The position numbers and the translations under genes are program-made. The notes under the pieces were generated by a model. It searched no databases, had not been told where the DNA came from, and worked only from the letters and a program-made list of their open reading frames with translations. This document shows positions 8,826-17,403 of a stretch of DNA of 64,000 nt, one piece after another. How positions within the stretch are numbered: the stretch's first letter is position 1; the number at the start of each line of letters is the position of its first letter. Where the stretch lies: contig NZ_LXEO01000015.1 of assembly GCF_001654865.1 (NCBI RefSeq), positions 1 through 64,000 on the forward strand. The letters are read 5' to 3'. This stretch comes from Buttiauxella noackiae ATCC 51607 (GTDB lineage Bacteria; Pseudomonadota; Gammaproteobacteria; Enterobacterales; Enterobacteriaceae).

Positions 8826-9755
8826 ATGACTATTCTGGATCAGCATCCGTCACTGCAAAAAAATAATGCAGGGGTTTCCACTATCATGGCTCTGGTTAGC
8901 GGGGATCTTACGCCTTGCGATATCTGGCATGAAAAGTCATACCGGGCGAAATTCCTTTTGCGCACGCTGCTGGCTCCGCGACAGACATTGCGTTTCTTTA
9001 ATTCAATGGCGCGGCAGAGTTATTTTTCAACGCTGCTAAAAGCACAGAAAACGCTACCAAGTAAAATCCATCGCCATTATTTATATTTGGGCATGCGTGC
9101 TGCTGACCGTGTAGATGCCATTCTCAACCATTACCAATTTATTGAAAAACTGGGCTGCAAAACACTGGCCCGTGGCTTGATGTCACCCGAACAAACACGC
9201 CTTCTGGAGCTGAGCGGCAAAGACGGTGAAAAAATAGAGATTAATGCCAGTACCGCACTGGGTGCAGAACGTGAAGGTGAGAGTACTCTTTGGTTTAACA
9301 TGAACGGGATAAGACTTGCCGCGTTAACATTCTGTATTACAGGAGATGCGATTTTTATTGGCGGACTGCAGGGTGCTCATCGCAGTGTACCTCATGACAC
9401 AATCAAAACGGCAACCAAAGCATGTCACGGTTTATTTCCTAAACGTCTGCTCATGGAAGTTTTGTGGTTATTAGCTGCACAAAAGGGAATAAAAGCCATT
9501 TATGGGGTGAGTAACGACGGGCATGTATTCCGTGGACTGCGTTATCGGCTCAGTAAGGGTAAGCATTTTCACGCCAGTTATAATGAATTCTGGGAATCAA
9601 TTAGCGGTGAAAAATATGATAAGCATCTTTACCGCCTACCATTGTCATTACCGCAAAAAGATCTGAGTGAAATTGCCAGTAAAAAACGCTCGGAATACCG
9701 CAAGCGCTATTCATTGCTTAATGAGCTACAAACCCAGTTCGCTGAACTGAGTTAA
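8826..9755 (+). CDS. VirK/YbjX family protein (DUF535)
   Basis: 309 residues. The start at 8826 is preferred because GGAGG (8817-8821) is 4 nt upstream; a longer GTG start at 8796 overlaps that site. The family includes Shigella VirK and E. coli YbjX, linked to envelope stress and antimicrobial-peptide tolerance, but with no defined biochemical activity. Recognisable blocks are the central IGGLQGAH followed by a run ending in KRLLMEVLWLLA, and the C-terminal YRLP with a basic helix rich in Lys and Arg. No signal peptide or membrane helix. At this position E. coli carries yneE, so the gene looks like an insertion into the dgcF-uxaB interval. Confidence 0.75.
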   Translation: MTILDQHPSLQKNNAGVSTIMALVSGDLTPCDIWHEKSYRAKFLLRTLLAPRQTLRFFNSMARQSYFSTLLKAQKTLPSKIHRHYLYLGMRAADRVDAILNHYQFIEKLGCKTLARGLMSPEQTRLLELSGKDGEKIEINASTALGAEREGESTLWFNMNGIRLAALTFCITGDAIFIGGLQGAHRSVPHDTIKTATKACHGLFPKRLLMEVLWLLAAQKGIKAIYGVSNDGHVFRGLRYRLSKGKHFHASYNEFWESISGEKYDKHLYRLPLSLPQKDLSEIASKKRSEYRKRYSLLNELQTQFAELS

Positions 9756-9774
9756 CCGCCTTAGCCTAGAGATG

Positions 9775-9878
9775 TTATACCAAATGAGCGTGTGGTTTTT
9801 CAATTGAGGGTGCGACAGCAAAACAAACGTGACGGATGTCGCACCCCTCGCACATGGCAAGCAAGATAATTGGTATAA
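9775..9878. repeat. Palindromic intergenic element with matching ends
   Basis: The 104 bp start with TTATACCAA and end with TTGGTATAA, a perfect 9-bp terminal inverted repeat. They contain an inner perfect 10-bp stem, GGGTGCGACA (9808-9817) with TGTCGCACCC (9837-9846). Terminal TA dinucleotides would fit a small non-autonomous mobile element, but the ends also fit ExuR half-sites and the inner stem could be a terminator for the upstream gene. No second copy was seen in this window. Confidence 0.4.
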
Positions 9879-9884
9879 TAACTT
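9867..9884. promoter_or_regulatory. Candidate ExuR operator upstream of uxaB
   Basis: TAATTGGTATAATAACTT matches a remembered ExuR consensus (AAATTGGTATACCAATTT) at about 14 of 18 positions and lies about 100 bp before uxaB, an ExuR-regulated gene in E. coli. A second half-site, in reverse, lies at 9775-9785. Confidence 0.4.
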
Positions 9885-9980
9885 TAGTTTGATCAAAACG
9901 GGGTTTCACTTTGTTGAGTTCTGGTAATTTGGACAGGATTTTTATGGTCGCTCATCCTGTACACACCAAGGAACAACATA

Positions 9981-11432
9981 GTGAAAACACTTAATCGTCA
10001 AGACTTCCCTGGCGCCCAATATCCTGAACGTATTATTCAGTTTGGTGAAGGCAACTTCCTGCGTGCTTTCATCGACTGGCAAGTCGATCTTCTTAATGAA
10101 CACACGGACTTAAATGCGGGCGTTGTTATCGTACGTCCGATCGACAGCGCATTCCCGCCGTCGTTATCTACCCAGGATGGGCTTTACACTACGGTTATCC
10201 GTGGTCTGAACGAGCAGGGCGAAGCGGTCAGTGACTCGCGCCTGATTCGCTCCGTTACCCGTGAAATCAACGTCTATCAAGAATATGAAACATACCTGAA
10301 ACTGGCTCATAACCCAGACATGCGTTTCGTGTTCTCCAACACCACTGAAGCTGGCATCAGCTACCATGCAGGCGATAAGTTTGAAGATGCGCCAGCAGTA
10401 AGCTACCCGGCTAAACTGACTCGTTTGCTGTTCGAACGCTTCAACCACTTCAACGGTGCTGCGGATAAAGGTTGGGTTATCATTCCTTGCGAATTGATCG
10501 ACTACAACGGTGACGCATTGCAAGAGTTGGTTCTGCGTTATGCACAAGAGTGGGAGCTGCCTGCAGCATTCACCCAGTGGCTGAACGACGCTAACACATT
10601 CTGTTCTACGCTGGTGGACCGTATCGTGACGGGTTATCCACGTGACGAAGCTGCCGATATAGAAAAATCTTTGGGTTACAAAGATAGCTTCCTGGCTGCT
10701 GCTGAACACTTCTACCTGTTTGTTATTCAGGGGCCAGCGTCATTGGCACAAGAGCTGCGTCTGGATAAATATCCGCTGAACGTGCTGATCGTTGATGACA
10801 TCAAACCTTATAAAGAACGTAAGGTTGCAATCCTGAACGGTGCTCACACGGCGTTAGTTCCGGTTGCTTATCTGGCTGGCTTGAACACTGTTGGCGAGTC
10901 TATGAACGATGCTGAAGTTTGTGGCTTCGTGGAAAAAACTATCGCTGAAGAAATCATCCCAGTACTGGATCTGCCGCGTGACGAATTACTGTCATTCGCA
11001 CAAGCCGTAACCAGCCGTTTCCAGAACCCGTATATTCAGCACCAACTGCTGTCTATCGCGCTGAACGGTATGACCAAGTTCCGTACCCGTATTCTGCCGC
11101 AATTGCTGGCAGGTCAGCAGGCGAACGGTACTTTACCTGCGCGTCTGACTTTCGCACTGGCGGCACTGATTGCCTTCTATAAAGGCGAGCGTAACAACGA
11201 AAGCTATCCGTTACAGGATGACGAGCATTGGTTGGTGCGTTATCAGCAACTGTGGACTTCACTTGGCGACAAACAGATCACCGAGCAGCAGTTGGTTGAA
11301 GCGGTACTGTGCGACAGCGATCATTGGGGCCAGGATTTGACTCAGGTTCCAGGTCTGGTTGCTAAAGTTAGCGAAGATTTGCAGGTTATTCTGACTCAGG
11401 GTATGCGTGCTGCGGTAGCTCGTTACTGCTAA
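9981..11432 (+). CDS. uxaB: Tagaturonate reductase (altronate oxidoreductase)
   Basis: 483 residues, the same length as E. coli UxaB. It is an NADH-dependent member of the mannitol dehydrogenase family that reduces D-tagaturonate to D-altronate in galacturonate breakdown. The N-terminal dinucleotide segment ([20 protein letters not shown] near 12-31), the conserved [13 protein letters not shown] near 112-124 and the catalytic-domain lysine and asparagine region [18 protein letters not shown] near 271-288 are all present. Translation starts at GTG 9981. A strong terminator follows. ExuR control is likely from known regulation and the box upstream. Confidence 0.95.
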   Translation: MKTLNRQDFPGAQYPERIIQFGEGNFLRAFIDWQVDLLNEHTDLNAGVVIVRPIDSAFPPSLSTQDGLYTTVIRGLNEQGEAVSDSRLIRSVTREINVYQEYETYLKLAHNPDMRFVFSNTTEAGISYHAGDKFEDAPAVSYPAKLTRLLFERFNHFNGAADKGWVIIPCELIDYNGDALQELVLRYAQEWELPAAFTQWLNDANTFCSTLVDRIVTGYPRDEAADIEKSLGYKDSFLAAAEHFYLFVIQGPASLAQELRLDKYPLNVLIVDDIKPYKERKVAILNGAHTALVPVAYLAGLNTVGESMNDAEVCGFVEKTIAEEIIPVLDLPRDELLSFAQAVTSRFQNPYIQHQLLSIALNGMTKFRTRILPQLLAGQQANGTLPARLTFALAALIAFYKGERNNESYPLQDDEHWLVRYQQLWTSLGDKQITEQQLVEAVLCDSDHWGQDLTQVPGLVAKVSEDLQVILTQGMRAAVARYC

Positions 11433-11460
11433 GTGCCAAACCGGTAGAAAACCTTGATAT

Positions 11461-11495
11461 AGTGCCTCCAGGCTTAGCTTAGAGGCACTTTTTTT
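11461..11495 (+). terminator. uxaB Rho-independent terminator
   Basis: An 8-bp stem AGTGCCTC (11461-11468) with GAGGCACT (11482-11489) is followed by seven T. The T-run ends exactly at the ATG of the next gene (11496). Confidence 0.85.
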
Positions 11496-12431
11496 ATGCG
11501 CAATTCCGCACTCTGGTTCCGGCGATTTGGCGAGCCTGAACAGGTCATCACCCACGAACACTCAGAACTTGCACGACGCACTTGCGCAATGTTGCGCGTA
11601 CAAATGCGCTATGCCCCTGTCAATCCTTCAGATCTCATTCCGATAACTGGCGCTTATCGCCACCGGGTCATGCCGCCACGAATAGTGGGCTACGAAGGTG
11701 TTGGTGTCGTTAGCGATGCGGATAACCCAGAGTGGATTGGCAAACGCGTTTTGCCGCTACGCGGCGATGGTACCTGGCAGCACTGGGTTGATTGCCCGCA
11801 ACAATGGGCTGTACCTGTCCCTGATAACATTCCAGATCTATTGGCCGCCCGAGGCTATATTAACCCGCTTGCGGCCTTCGTGATGCTTAAACAATGGTCG
11901 GTGCGAGGTAAGCGCGTGTTATTGACCGCGGCAAACTCATCATGTGCGGCATTGCTTGCTCAGTGGGCCACGATTCAGGGGGCGACAGAAGTTGTTGGTG
12001 TGTGTCGTAGTGAAGATCAAAAACCTATGTTGCTTCAGAGCGGCATTAGGCCGCTTATCACTGATGACCATGAAGGGCTGCGAATTATCGCTCAGCAAGC
12101 CGATGTAGTGTTCGATGCGGTAGGCGGGAGTCTTGCGACTTTGCTGCTATCTCATCTTCAGGCTGATGCGGACTATGTTTCGTATGGCCTACTGAGTGGG
12201 GAGCCTTATCAAGCCAAAAGTTATGCCTCAAGGCCGCAGCGCTTTCATCTGCGCGATACGCTGGCAGTCACTGACTCAAATGAGTGGCAGCAATGGTTCG
12301 TCGAGCTTTGGCCGCTGCTTGCGAGCAGCCAGTTACCGGAAGTACAGTTATTTGCACTGGAAGAGTGGCGAGACGCACTACGGGAATTTGCTGTTTCAGG
12401 GCGACGTTATAAGCCAGTTTTGGCGATGTAA
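11496..12431 (+). CDS. MDR-family zinc-independent reductase, enoyl-CoA/quinone reductase-like
   Basis: 311 residues of medium-chain dehydrogenase/reductase type. The N-terminal GroES-like domain contains MRYAPVNPSDL near 38-48 and GYEGVGVV near 70-77; no catalytic zinc cysteines are present. The Rossmann segment KRVLLTAANSSCAALLAQWA near 138-157 resembles mitochondrial-type 2-enoyl thioester reductases. A substrate cannot be assigned. The start is odd: the ATG abuts the T-run of the uxaB terminator and has no purine-rich site before it, so the gene may be leaderless, or its promoter may lie inside uxaB with readthrough. It ends one base before a matS site. Confidence 0.75.
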   Translation: MRNSALWFRRFGEPEQVITHEHSELARRTCAMLRVQMRYAPVNPSDLIPITGAYRHRVMPPRIVGYEGVGVVSDADNPEWIGKRVLPLRGDGTWQHWVDCPQQWAVPVPDNIPDLLAARGYINPLAAFVMLKQWSVRGKRVLLTAANSSCAALLAQWATIQGATEVVGVCRSEDQKPMLLQSGIRPLITDDHEGLRIIAQQADVVFDAVGGSLATLLLSHLQADADYVSYGLLSGEPYQAKSYASRPQRFHLRDTLAVTDSNEWQQWFVELWPLLASSQLPEVQLFALEEWRDALREFAVSGRRYKPVLAM

Positions 12432-12432
12432 C

Positions 12433-12445
12433 GTGACAACGTCAC
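12433..12445. other. matS site (MatP binding)
   Basis: GTGACAACGTCAC fits the matS consensus GTGACRNYGTCAC at every position. It lies between two convergent genes. MatP binds matS to organise the terminus macrodomain. Confidence 0.85.
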
Positions 12446-12455
12446 CCATAAATGA

Positions 12456-13220
12456 TTACTTATCGCCGCCCATGATCGTTTTCATGGTTTCTTCATCCGG
12501 CAGGCCCTGATGTTGTTGCAGACGCCCATCTTTATTGAGGTAATAAATAGAAGGAGTGGCCGTCCCGCCGAGCTCATCCATTAACGCCAGGTTATCTTCC
12601 AGCGCTTTCGTGATTTCTGGCTTGATGGCTGCCGGTATTTTCAGTGCCAATTTCCCTTTGCTATTCTCATATTCCGCCAGTGTTTTAGCGGGATCTTCAG
12701 CCATCATGATCGCGGCGGCTTTTTGTCCACTGTCCGGGCGTAACATCCCAACCATTAAGACACGCAGTTGTACCTTTCCTGAACTCAGCCACGGCTGCGC
12801 ATTCTGCCAAAATTGAGTGCAGTACGGGCAGTAAGGATCGGCAAAGGCGTAGACAATTTGCGGAGCATCCGCTTTCCCTGCGGCTATCCAGTGATTTTTT
12901 TCAAGTTTCTGCCACATCTCTTTGGCCATAGGCGCATAAACCCATTTTTCGACTTGCGCATCGCTGAGGTTTTTCCCGGTGGCATCAACCAAATTCCCCA
13001 TAATTGCATGCTGTTTATCCGGGGTCAGGAACACTGTTGTGCCTTGCCCCTGGAATTGCATCACGTAACCTGGCAGGTTACCTGGACCTTTAAATTCACC
13101 TTTCAGTTCAAAACCTTGCTGCTGTAAGGCGGTAATTGGGGCAGGGAGTTTAGCCTCAGTAGCCAGCGTAGAAGTGCTGGTTAGCAGGGCAAGCGACAGA
13201 GTCCATACTGCATGTTTCAT
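12456..13220 (-). CDS. dsbG: DsbG, periplasmic disulfide isomerase/reductase
   Basis: 254 residues with a signal peptide (about 1-21, cleavage near LATEA). The N-terminal dimerisation domain is followed by a thioredoxin fold with active site C131-P-Y-C134 (FADPYCPYCTQFW) and cis-proline loop TATPSIYY. In E. coli DsbG, kept reduced by DsbD, protects single cysteines in periplasmic proteins from oxidation. Blocks such as YAPMAKEMWQKLE and GLPDEETMKTIMG align with E. coli DsbG. It converges with the preceding reductase gene. Confidence 0.93.
   Translation of the reverse strand: MKHAVWTLSLALLTSTSTLATEAKLPAPITALQQQGFELKGEFKGPGNLPGYVMQFQGQGTTVFLTPDKQHAIMGNLVDATGKNLSDAQVEKWVYAPMAKEMWQKLEKNHWIAAGKADAPQIVYAFADPYCPYCTQFWQNAQPWLSSGKVQLRVLMVGMLRPDSGQKAAAIMMAEDPAKTLAEYENSKGKLALKIPAAIKPEITKALEDNLALMDELGGTATPSIYYLNKDGRLQQHQGLPDEETMKTIMGGDK
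13139..13146 (+). other. KOPS octamer
   Basis: GGGCAGGG on the plus strand, pointing towards dif at 50470; inside dsbG. FtsK translocation is oriented by GGGNAGGG. Confidence 0.6.
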
Positions 13221-13365
13221 TACGTAATCCTTCTCATTCTCTTGATGAATGTATGCCGGGTTAGGCTACATGTCGTACGCTTGTAATGAAAGTTCTCGTT
13301 TAGAAAGATGAGGTCGCGTTATTTTGTTATCTTATGCGCAATTATTTAGAACTACCGGACGCTTT

Positions 13366-13656
13366 ATGACCAACTCATCAAAAGACCCACTGCACGGAAT
13401 GACGCTTGAAGCTATTGTGAATGCGTTAGTTGCTCATTTTGGCTGGGAAAAACTGGGAAAACTTATCAATATCAACTGTTTCAAAAGTGACCCAAGCGTG
13501 AAATCCAGTCTCAAATTTTTGCGCCGCACTCCATGGGCACGCAAAGAAGTCGAAGATCTGTATATCGATATGGTAGAGACCACACACGAGGCTTCACCAG
13601 ACCTTCCTGCTGATAGCCCTTGGGCCAACTGGCAAAGTAAGAAAGATCGGGAATAG
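13366..13656 (+). CDS. VF530-family small DNA-binding-like protein
   Basis: 96 residues. The ATG at 13366 is chosen because the family pattern begins right after it (DPLHGMTLEAIVNALVAHFG); an upstream TTG at 13324 would add 14 unrelated residues. VF530 (DUF2132) proteins are short helical proteins, described as DNA binding from a structure and of unknown physiological role. The conserved centre is WEKLGKLININCF with SSLKFLRRTPWARKEVE. It precedes the kinase-like gene by 19 nt in the same direction, so co-transcription is likely. Confidence 0.8.
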   Translation: MTNSSKDPLHGMTLEAIVNALVAHFGWEKLGKLININCFKSDPSVKSSLKFLRRTPWARKEVEDLYIDMVETTHEASPDLPADSPWANWQSKKDRE

Positions 13657-13678
13657 TAACCAATAGCGGGGCGAATTG

Positions 13679-14467
13679 ATGAGTGACTGTCTGGCAAAAA
13701 TGGGGGCTGCCCGTGTTCGTCGAACGTCATTCCATGGTATCGAATGCATTGAAAAAAGCTCGACCAGCGCAGTTGAGTTTCAGTTTTACCAGGATGTTGC
13801 TCCCGCATTTCGCTCCGCAGGTATCGCCATCCCCGAGCTGTTAGCTTGCGATGCGCAAACCCAGACATTAACCTTGGAATATATTCCCCACGCTCTGAGT
13901 CAACACGCGTTAGCAGAACACCGCGATGTATTAACGACAATTACGCGTATTCACCAATATCCAGTCGATAAGCATTGGACTTTTAAACACCACCATTGGC
14001 TACGGGACAAAACTATAAAGGCGCTTGAGCTGCTGAAGTTACCAAATGAGTCTGTTGCGATTTTTCTCGATCTTGAAAAATATGGCTCATGCCTGTTTAG
14101 CGCCCAAACGCTTATCTCTGGCGATACTAATGCAGGGAATTGGGGAATAAGAGAAAAGGGAGACGTGGTGTTATATGATTGGGAGCGATTCAGTACCGGC
14201 AGCCCGGCAATTGACCTCGCTCCCTTAATTAAAGGGATGGGAAACATCTGTGATTACATTCATATCGCAAAACGATATCAGGAAGTTTCACCTTCCGCTG
14301 ATGCCGCAGCACTGGCTCAGGAGATTGCTATCTGCAAATTATGGATAGTCACCGAAGTCCTCGATATTCTTTCTCGCAACCATAAGGCCGAGCTCAGCAA
14401 GTATATCGATTGGTATCGCAAATATTTGCCAGACTGGTTAATACAGCTACGGCAATTTTTACCTTAA
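13679..14467 (+). CDS. Aminoglycoside phosphotransferase-like kinase, small
   Basis: 262 residues from the ATG at 13679; a TTG one codon earlier gives the longer reading. The APH/choline-kinase fold is shown by the ATP-lobe lysine region near the N-terminus (IECIEKSSTSAVEFQFY), the hinge LTLEYIP near 64-70, a degenerate catalytic loop ISGDTNAGNWG near 148-158 and the metal-binding VVLYDWERFSTG near 163-174. The usual HGD of the loop is SGD here. Substrate unknown; there is no reason to read it as an antibiotic resistance gene. The 3' end overlaps the convergent oxidoreductase by 4 nt. Confidence 0.7.
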   Translation: MSDCLAKMGAARVRRTSFHGIECIEKSSTSAVEFQFYQDVAPAFRSAGIAIPELLACDAQTQTLTLEYIPHALSQHALAEHRDVLTTITRIHQYPVDKHWTFKHHHWLRDKTIKALELLKLPNESVAIFLDLEKYGSCLFSAQTLISGDTNAGNWGIREKGDVVLYDWERFSTGSPAIDLAPLIKGMGNICDYIHIAKRYQEVSPSADAAALAQEIAICKLWIVTEVLDILSRNHKAELSKYIDWYRKYLPDWLIQLRQFLP

Positions 14468-15663
14468 ACAAACGGTGCTAACGGATCGGCTGCCGCAAAG
14501 GCAATGTCCTTCTCCGGTTTAGGCGGATAAATCAGTTCGTTAGTAATAGCGATTTTAATTTTCTTACCCTCCGCGCGGGTAGATTTCACGACCTGATCCC
14601 ATCCCTCTGTGTAAACCGCACCCCATGCACCTAAATCCAGGCAGGTCACATAGTTTACCTGGCTGTATGGCAATGGGTTGGCACCAATTATGTCAGCAGC
14701 AACGTTGTTGCCCACGAAACGTCCGAGCATGATTGCGTGCTGGCAGGTCATCAGGGCAGTATTGCCTTTGTCATCTGTACGGGCATGGGCCACATCACCG
14801 GTCGCATAAATGTCTTCATGGCCAACTACTTTCAGATTTTGATCAACATGCAGGCGGCCTTGTGAATCGCGCGTGGCTGGAATTTGCGCGGTAAGGGGAC
14901 TGGCCTGTACGCCCATGGTCATAATCACCGTGTTTGAAGCAATAAAATCGCCGTTCTTAAACTTAACACCATGTTCATTGATAGAAGCAATATCTGCTTC
15001 AAGCTGCCATTCAACACCAAGCTCGTCGCTTGCCTGTTTGATAACCGTACACAAATCTTCGCTGTACCGGCCACCAACCACTGGGCTTCGGTCTGCAATA
15101 ATCACACGCACCGGAGTTTCATTTCCCAAAATAGCGCGTAAACGGGCAGGGAGTTCGGTTGCCAGTTCAATGCCGGTGAAACCGCCGCCACAAACCACCA
15201 CGGTATTACGTGCATAGCTATCGGGTTGCTCCACTAACTGGTGAAGGTGTTCTTCAAGATGAGCCGCGCTTTCTAGCGTATCGACATCAAAAGCATGCTC
15301 ATGTGCGCCAGGGACAATTGGGTTGATTTGACTGCCGGTAGCCAATACCAGGCGGTCATAGTGAAGCGCTGCCAGTTGCTTTTGCGCGGTGTGATACCAC
15401 ACTTGTTTGTTCGCAACATCAATCTCTTTGGCGGACCCGGCAATAAACTTCACTCCTGTGGCTGCAAACAGCGGTAATAGGGGCGCTGCAAAATTTTCAA
15501 CTCCTGCTTCATAAAAGCGTGGGCGAACACGGAGCTCTGGCTGCGGTGCGAGGACTGTAATCTCAATATCGTTACGATCGTGAAGATCGGTTAAACGTGC
15601 AGCGCTCAATGCTGCCCACATTCCTGCAAACCCTGCGCCTAAAATAAGAATTTGTTGTTTCAT
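14464..15663 (-). CDS. NAD(P)/FAD-dependent oxidoreductase, type II NADH dehydrogenase-like
   Basis: 399 residues. The FAD-binding Rossmann motif is at the N-terminus (ILILGAGFAGMWAAL), the second dinucleotide motif is VVVCGGGFTGIELA near 171-184, and the second FAD contact is DIYATGDVAHA near 285-295. This architecture fits NDH-2 or related membrane-peripheral dehydrogenases that pass electrons from NADH to quinone, but it is distinct from chromosomal ndh. The Rrf2 regulator is transcribed divergently with a long palindrome between them, so control by that regulator is likely. Electron acceptor not determinable. Confidence 0.8.
   Translation of the reverse strand: MKQQILILGAGFAGMWAALSAARLTDLHDRNDIEITVLAPQPELRVRPRFYEAGVENFAAPLLPLFAATGVKFIAGSAKEIDVANKQVWYHTAQKQLAALHYDRLVLATGSQINPIVPGAHEHAFDVDTLESAAHLEEHLHQLVEQPDSYARNTVVVCGGGFTGIELATELPARLRAILGNETPVRVIIADRSPVVGGRYSEDLCTVIKQASDELGVEWQLEADIASINEHGVKFKNGDFIASNTVIMTMGVQASPLTAQIPATRDSQGRLHVDQNLKVVGHEDIYATGDVAHARTDDKGNTALMTCQHAIMLGRFVGNNVAADIIGANPLPYSQVNYVTCLDLGAWGAVYTEGWDQVVKSTRAEGKKIKIAITNELIYPPKPEKDIAFAAADPLAPFV
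15144..15151 (+). other. KOPS octamer
   Basis: GGGCAGGG on the plus strand, pointing towards dif; inside the oxidoreductase gene. Confidence 0.6.
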
Positions 15664-15692
15664 GTTTTATCCCTGGTTTTTCGACGGTCATT

Positions 15693-15735
15693 GAAAATCT
15701 TAACTGCGATAATATTTGTCGTAGTTAAGATTTTC
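15693..15735. promoter_or_regulatory. 43-bp inverted repeat, probable Rrf2 operator
   Basis: Perfect 13-bp arms (GAAAATCTTAACT at 15693-15705, AGTTAAGATTTTC at 15723-15735) flank a partly symmetric 17-bp centre with CGATA and TGTCG. The repeat lies 30 nt upstream of the oxidoreductase start and between it and the divergent Rrf2 gene. Confidence 0.65.
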
Positions 15736-15885
15736 AAGAGTTTTAGGGTTCTCAGAAATGGATTTGCTCTTAATTATTTGAAATTAATTGATATTTAAAA
15801 AAACCAATAATTAAAACTGACAGAAATTGCTTCAAAACAAGGAAGGATTTATCATTTAACTCAGAATAAATGGAGCGGAGAATTT

Positions 15886-16395
15886 ATGGCATTTTACAGT
15901 TCTGGCGTGGAGTACGGCATCCATAGCCTGATGTGTCTGGTTGATAGCAAAGGTGATGGACGCGAGATGAGCGTGCGAGAAATTGCTGAGCTACAAAACG
16001 TTCCGTACGACTATCTGGCGAAGATTTTTACCAAGCTCTCCAAAGCTCAGTTGGTTGAAAGCACCGAAGGAAAAGGAGGGGGATTTCGCCTTGCGAAACC
16101 TGCCGATCAGATAACTGTGCTGGATATAGTCGCGGCTATCGATGGTGAAAAATCGATTTTTGACTGTAAAGAGATTCGCCAGCGCATGGCTATCTTTGAT
16201 GAGCCAGCTCCCGCATGGGCATGCGAAGGCGTGTGTGGTGTGCGCCATGTGATGCAGGTTGCGCAGCAACGTATGGAAGAAGCTCTTGCTCAGCACACCG
16301 TGCTGGATTTGGCGCGCAGAATGTTTAGAAAAGCGCCGGAAGCGTTGCCTATCCAGATTGAAGAGTGGATAGGTCGTCGCCGTAGTGACGCTTAG
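15886..16395 (+). CDS. Rrf2-family Fe-S transcription regulator
   Basis: 169 residues. The winged helix occupies about 1-85 (MSVREIAELQNVPYDYLAKIFTKL as recognition region, then GKGGGFRLAKP as wing). Three cysteines C94, C113 and C117 in the usual cluster region suggest a [2Fe-2S] or [4Fe-4S] cofactor, but their spacing differs from IscR (92/98/104) and NsrR. Good ribosome-binding site GGAGCGGAG upstream. A redox- or NADH-linked role is inferred only from the divergent flavin dehydrogenase. Not called nsrR or iscR because both spacing and context disagree. Confidence 0.8.
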   Translation: MAFYSSGVEYGIHSLMCLVDSKGDGREMSVREIAELQNVPYDYLAKIFTKLSKAQLVESTEGKGGGFRLAKPADQITVLDIVAAIDGEKSIFDCKEIRQRMAIFDEPAPAWACEGVCGVRHVMQVAQQRMEEALAQHTVLDLARRMFRKAPEALPIQIEEWIGRRRSDA

Positions 16396-16398
16396 TAC

Positions 16399-17403
16399 TT
16401 AGCTGACGCGGCGTAGCAAAATCACCAGAACAAACACTCCGCCCACACCGGCGGTAATAATCCCAATTGGCAGTTCCTGCGGGGCGACGAGTGTTCGACT
16501 AAGAATGTCACCCGCAGAGAGAAGAATTGCCCCCATAATGCCCACCAGTGGCAGTAATCTCCGGTGGCGCACTCCGGCAAAGGGGCGCGCCAGATGAGGC
16601 ACCATTAACCCCACAAAACCAATCACCCCGGTTAGCGAAACCAGGATTGCGGTGGCCATAGAACAGCAGAGAAAAACCTCGGTTCGTAAGCGATTGACGT
16701 TAATTCCCAGCGACCATGCGGTTTGTTCCCCAGTCAACAGCGCATCAAGGGCTTGCCAGCGCCGGGATATAAGCACAACGAGAATCACCAGCGCGATAGC
16801 GGCAAATCCGAGATTTTCCCAGCGCGCAAAACCTAAACCGCCGAGAGCCCAGAACAGTGCATTGCTGGCTGCGCGCTGATCGCCGGAAAAAATCAGGAAG
16901 TTGGTCAACGCCCCAAATAAAAATGACACTGCCAGCCCGCATATAATCAGCTTTTCAGTTCCTTTATGTGACTGCGACATAAAAATAATCATCACGGCAG
17001 CGGCAGATAGCATCCCACCGACAAATGCGGCGATGGGTAATGTCCAAGAACCCAGGCTGTCGCCAAGACGGGTTATCACCAGCACCACGCCTGCAGAAGC
17101 ACCAGAAGACAGGCCGAATAAAAAGGGATCGGCTAAATCGTTGCGTGTGGTGGTTTGCAGCAATGAACCAACCAGGGCCAACCCGGCACCGGCAATCATG
17201 CCAAGTATCGTGCGCGGTAGCCGTAATTCGAGCACGATGCTCTTTATCATCGGTGCGACTTCCCCATGCATCAGGCCGAGGGCGGTCAACACTTGTGAAA
17301 AAGAGAGGGGTACGCTGCCATTCGCAACACTTGCCAGAGCAAGCCCCGCAAGCAACAGCGGGGCCGCTATCCATATCAGCAAAAAACGCTTGTTAGCGAA
17401 CAT
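16399..17403 (-). CDS. FecCD/BtuC-type ABC permease (riboswitch-controlled importer)
   Basis: 334 residues, about ten helices, FecCD family. Conserved blocks are ELRLPRTILGMIAGAGLALVGSLLQ (as two shorter motifs near 59-83), DPFLFGLSSGASAG near 92-105 and the ATPase-coupling region GVIGFVGLMVPHLAR near 255-270. It is the inner-membrane channel for the binding protein encoded just upstream; start and stop codons overlap by one base. Because a cobalamin riboswitch precedes the pair, a corrinoid is the likely substrate. The matching ATPase is most probably the one at 18806-19609. Confidence 0.85.
   Translation of the reverse strand: MFANKRFLLIWIAAPLLLAGLALASVANGSVPLSFSQVLTALGLMHGEVAPMIKSIVLELRLPRTILGMIAGAGLALVGSLLQTTTRNDLADPFLFGLSSGASAGVVLVITRLGDSLGSWTLPIAAFVGGMLSAAAVMIIFMSQSHKGTEKLIICGLAVSFLFGALTNFLIFSGDQRAASNALFWALGGLGFARWENLGFAAIALVILVVLISRRWQALDALLTGEQTAWSLGINVNRLRTEVFLCCSMATAILVSLTGVIGFVGLMVPHLARPFAGVRHRRLLPLVGIMGAILLSAGDILSRTLVAPQELPIGIITAGVGGVFVLVILLRRVS

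Noticed and set aside
10164-10709. 181-codon minus-strand frame inside uxaB
   Set aside because: Antisense shadow of a highly conserved enzyme gene; no independent support.
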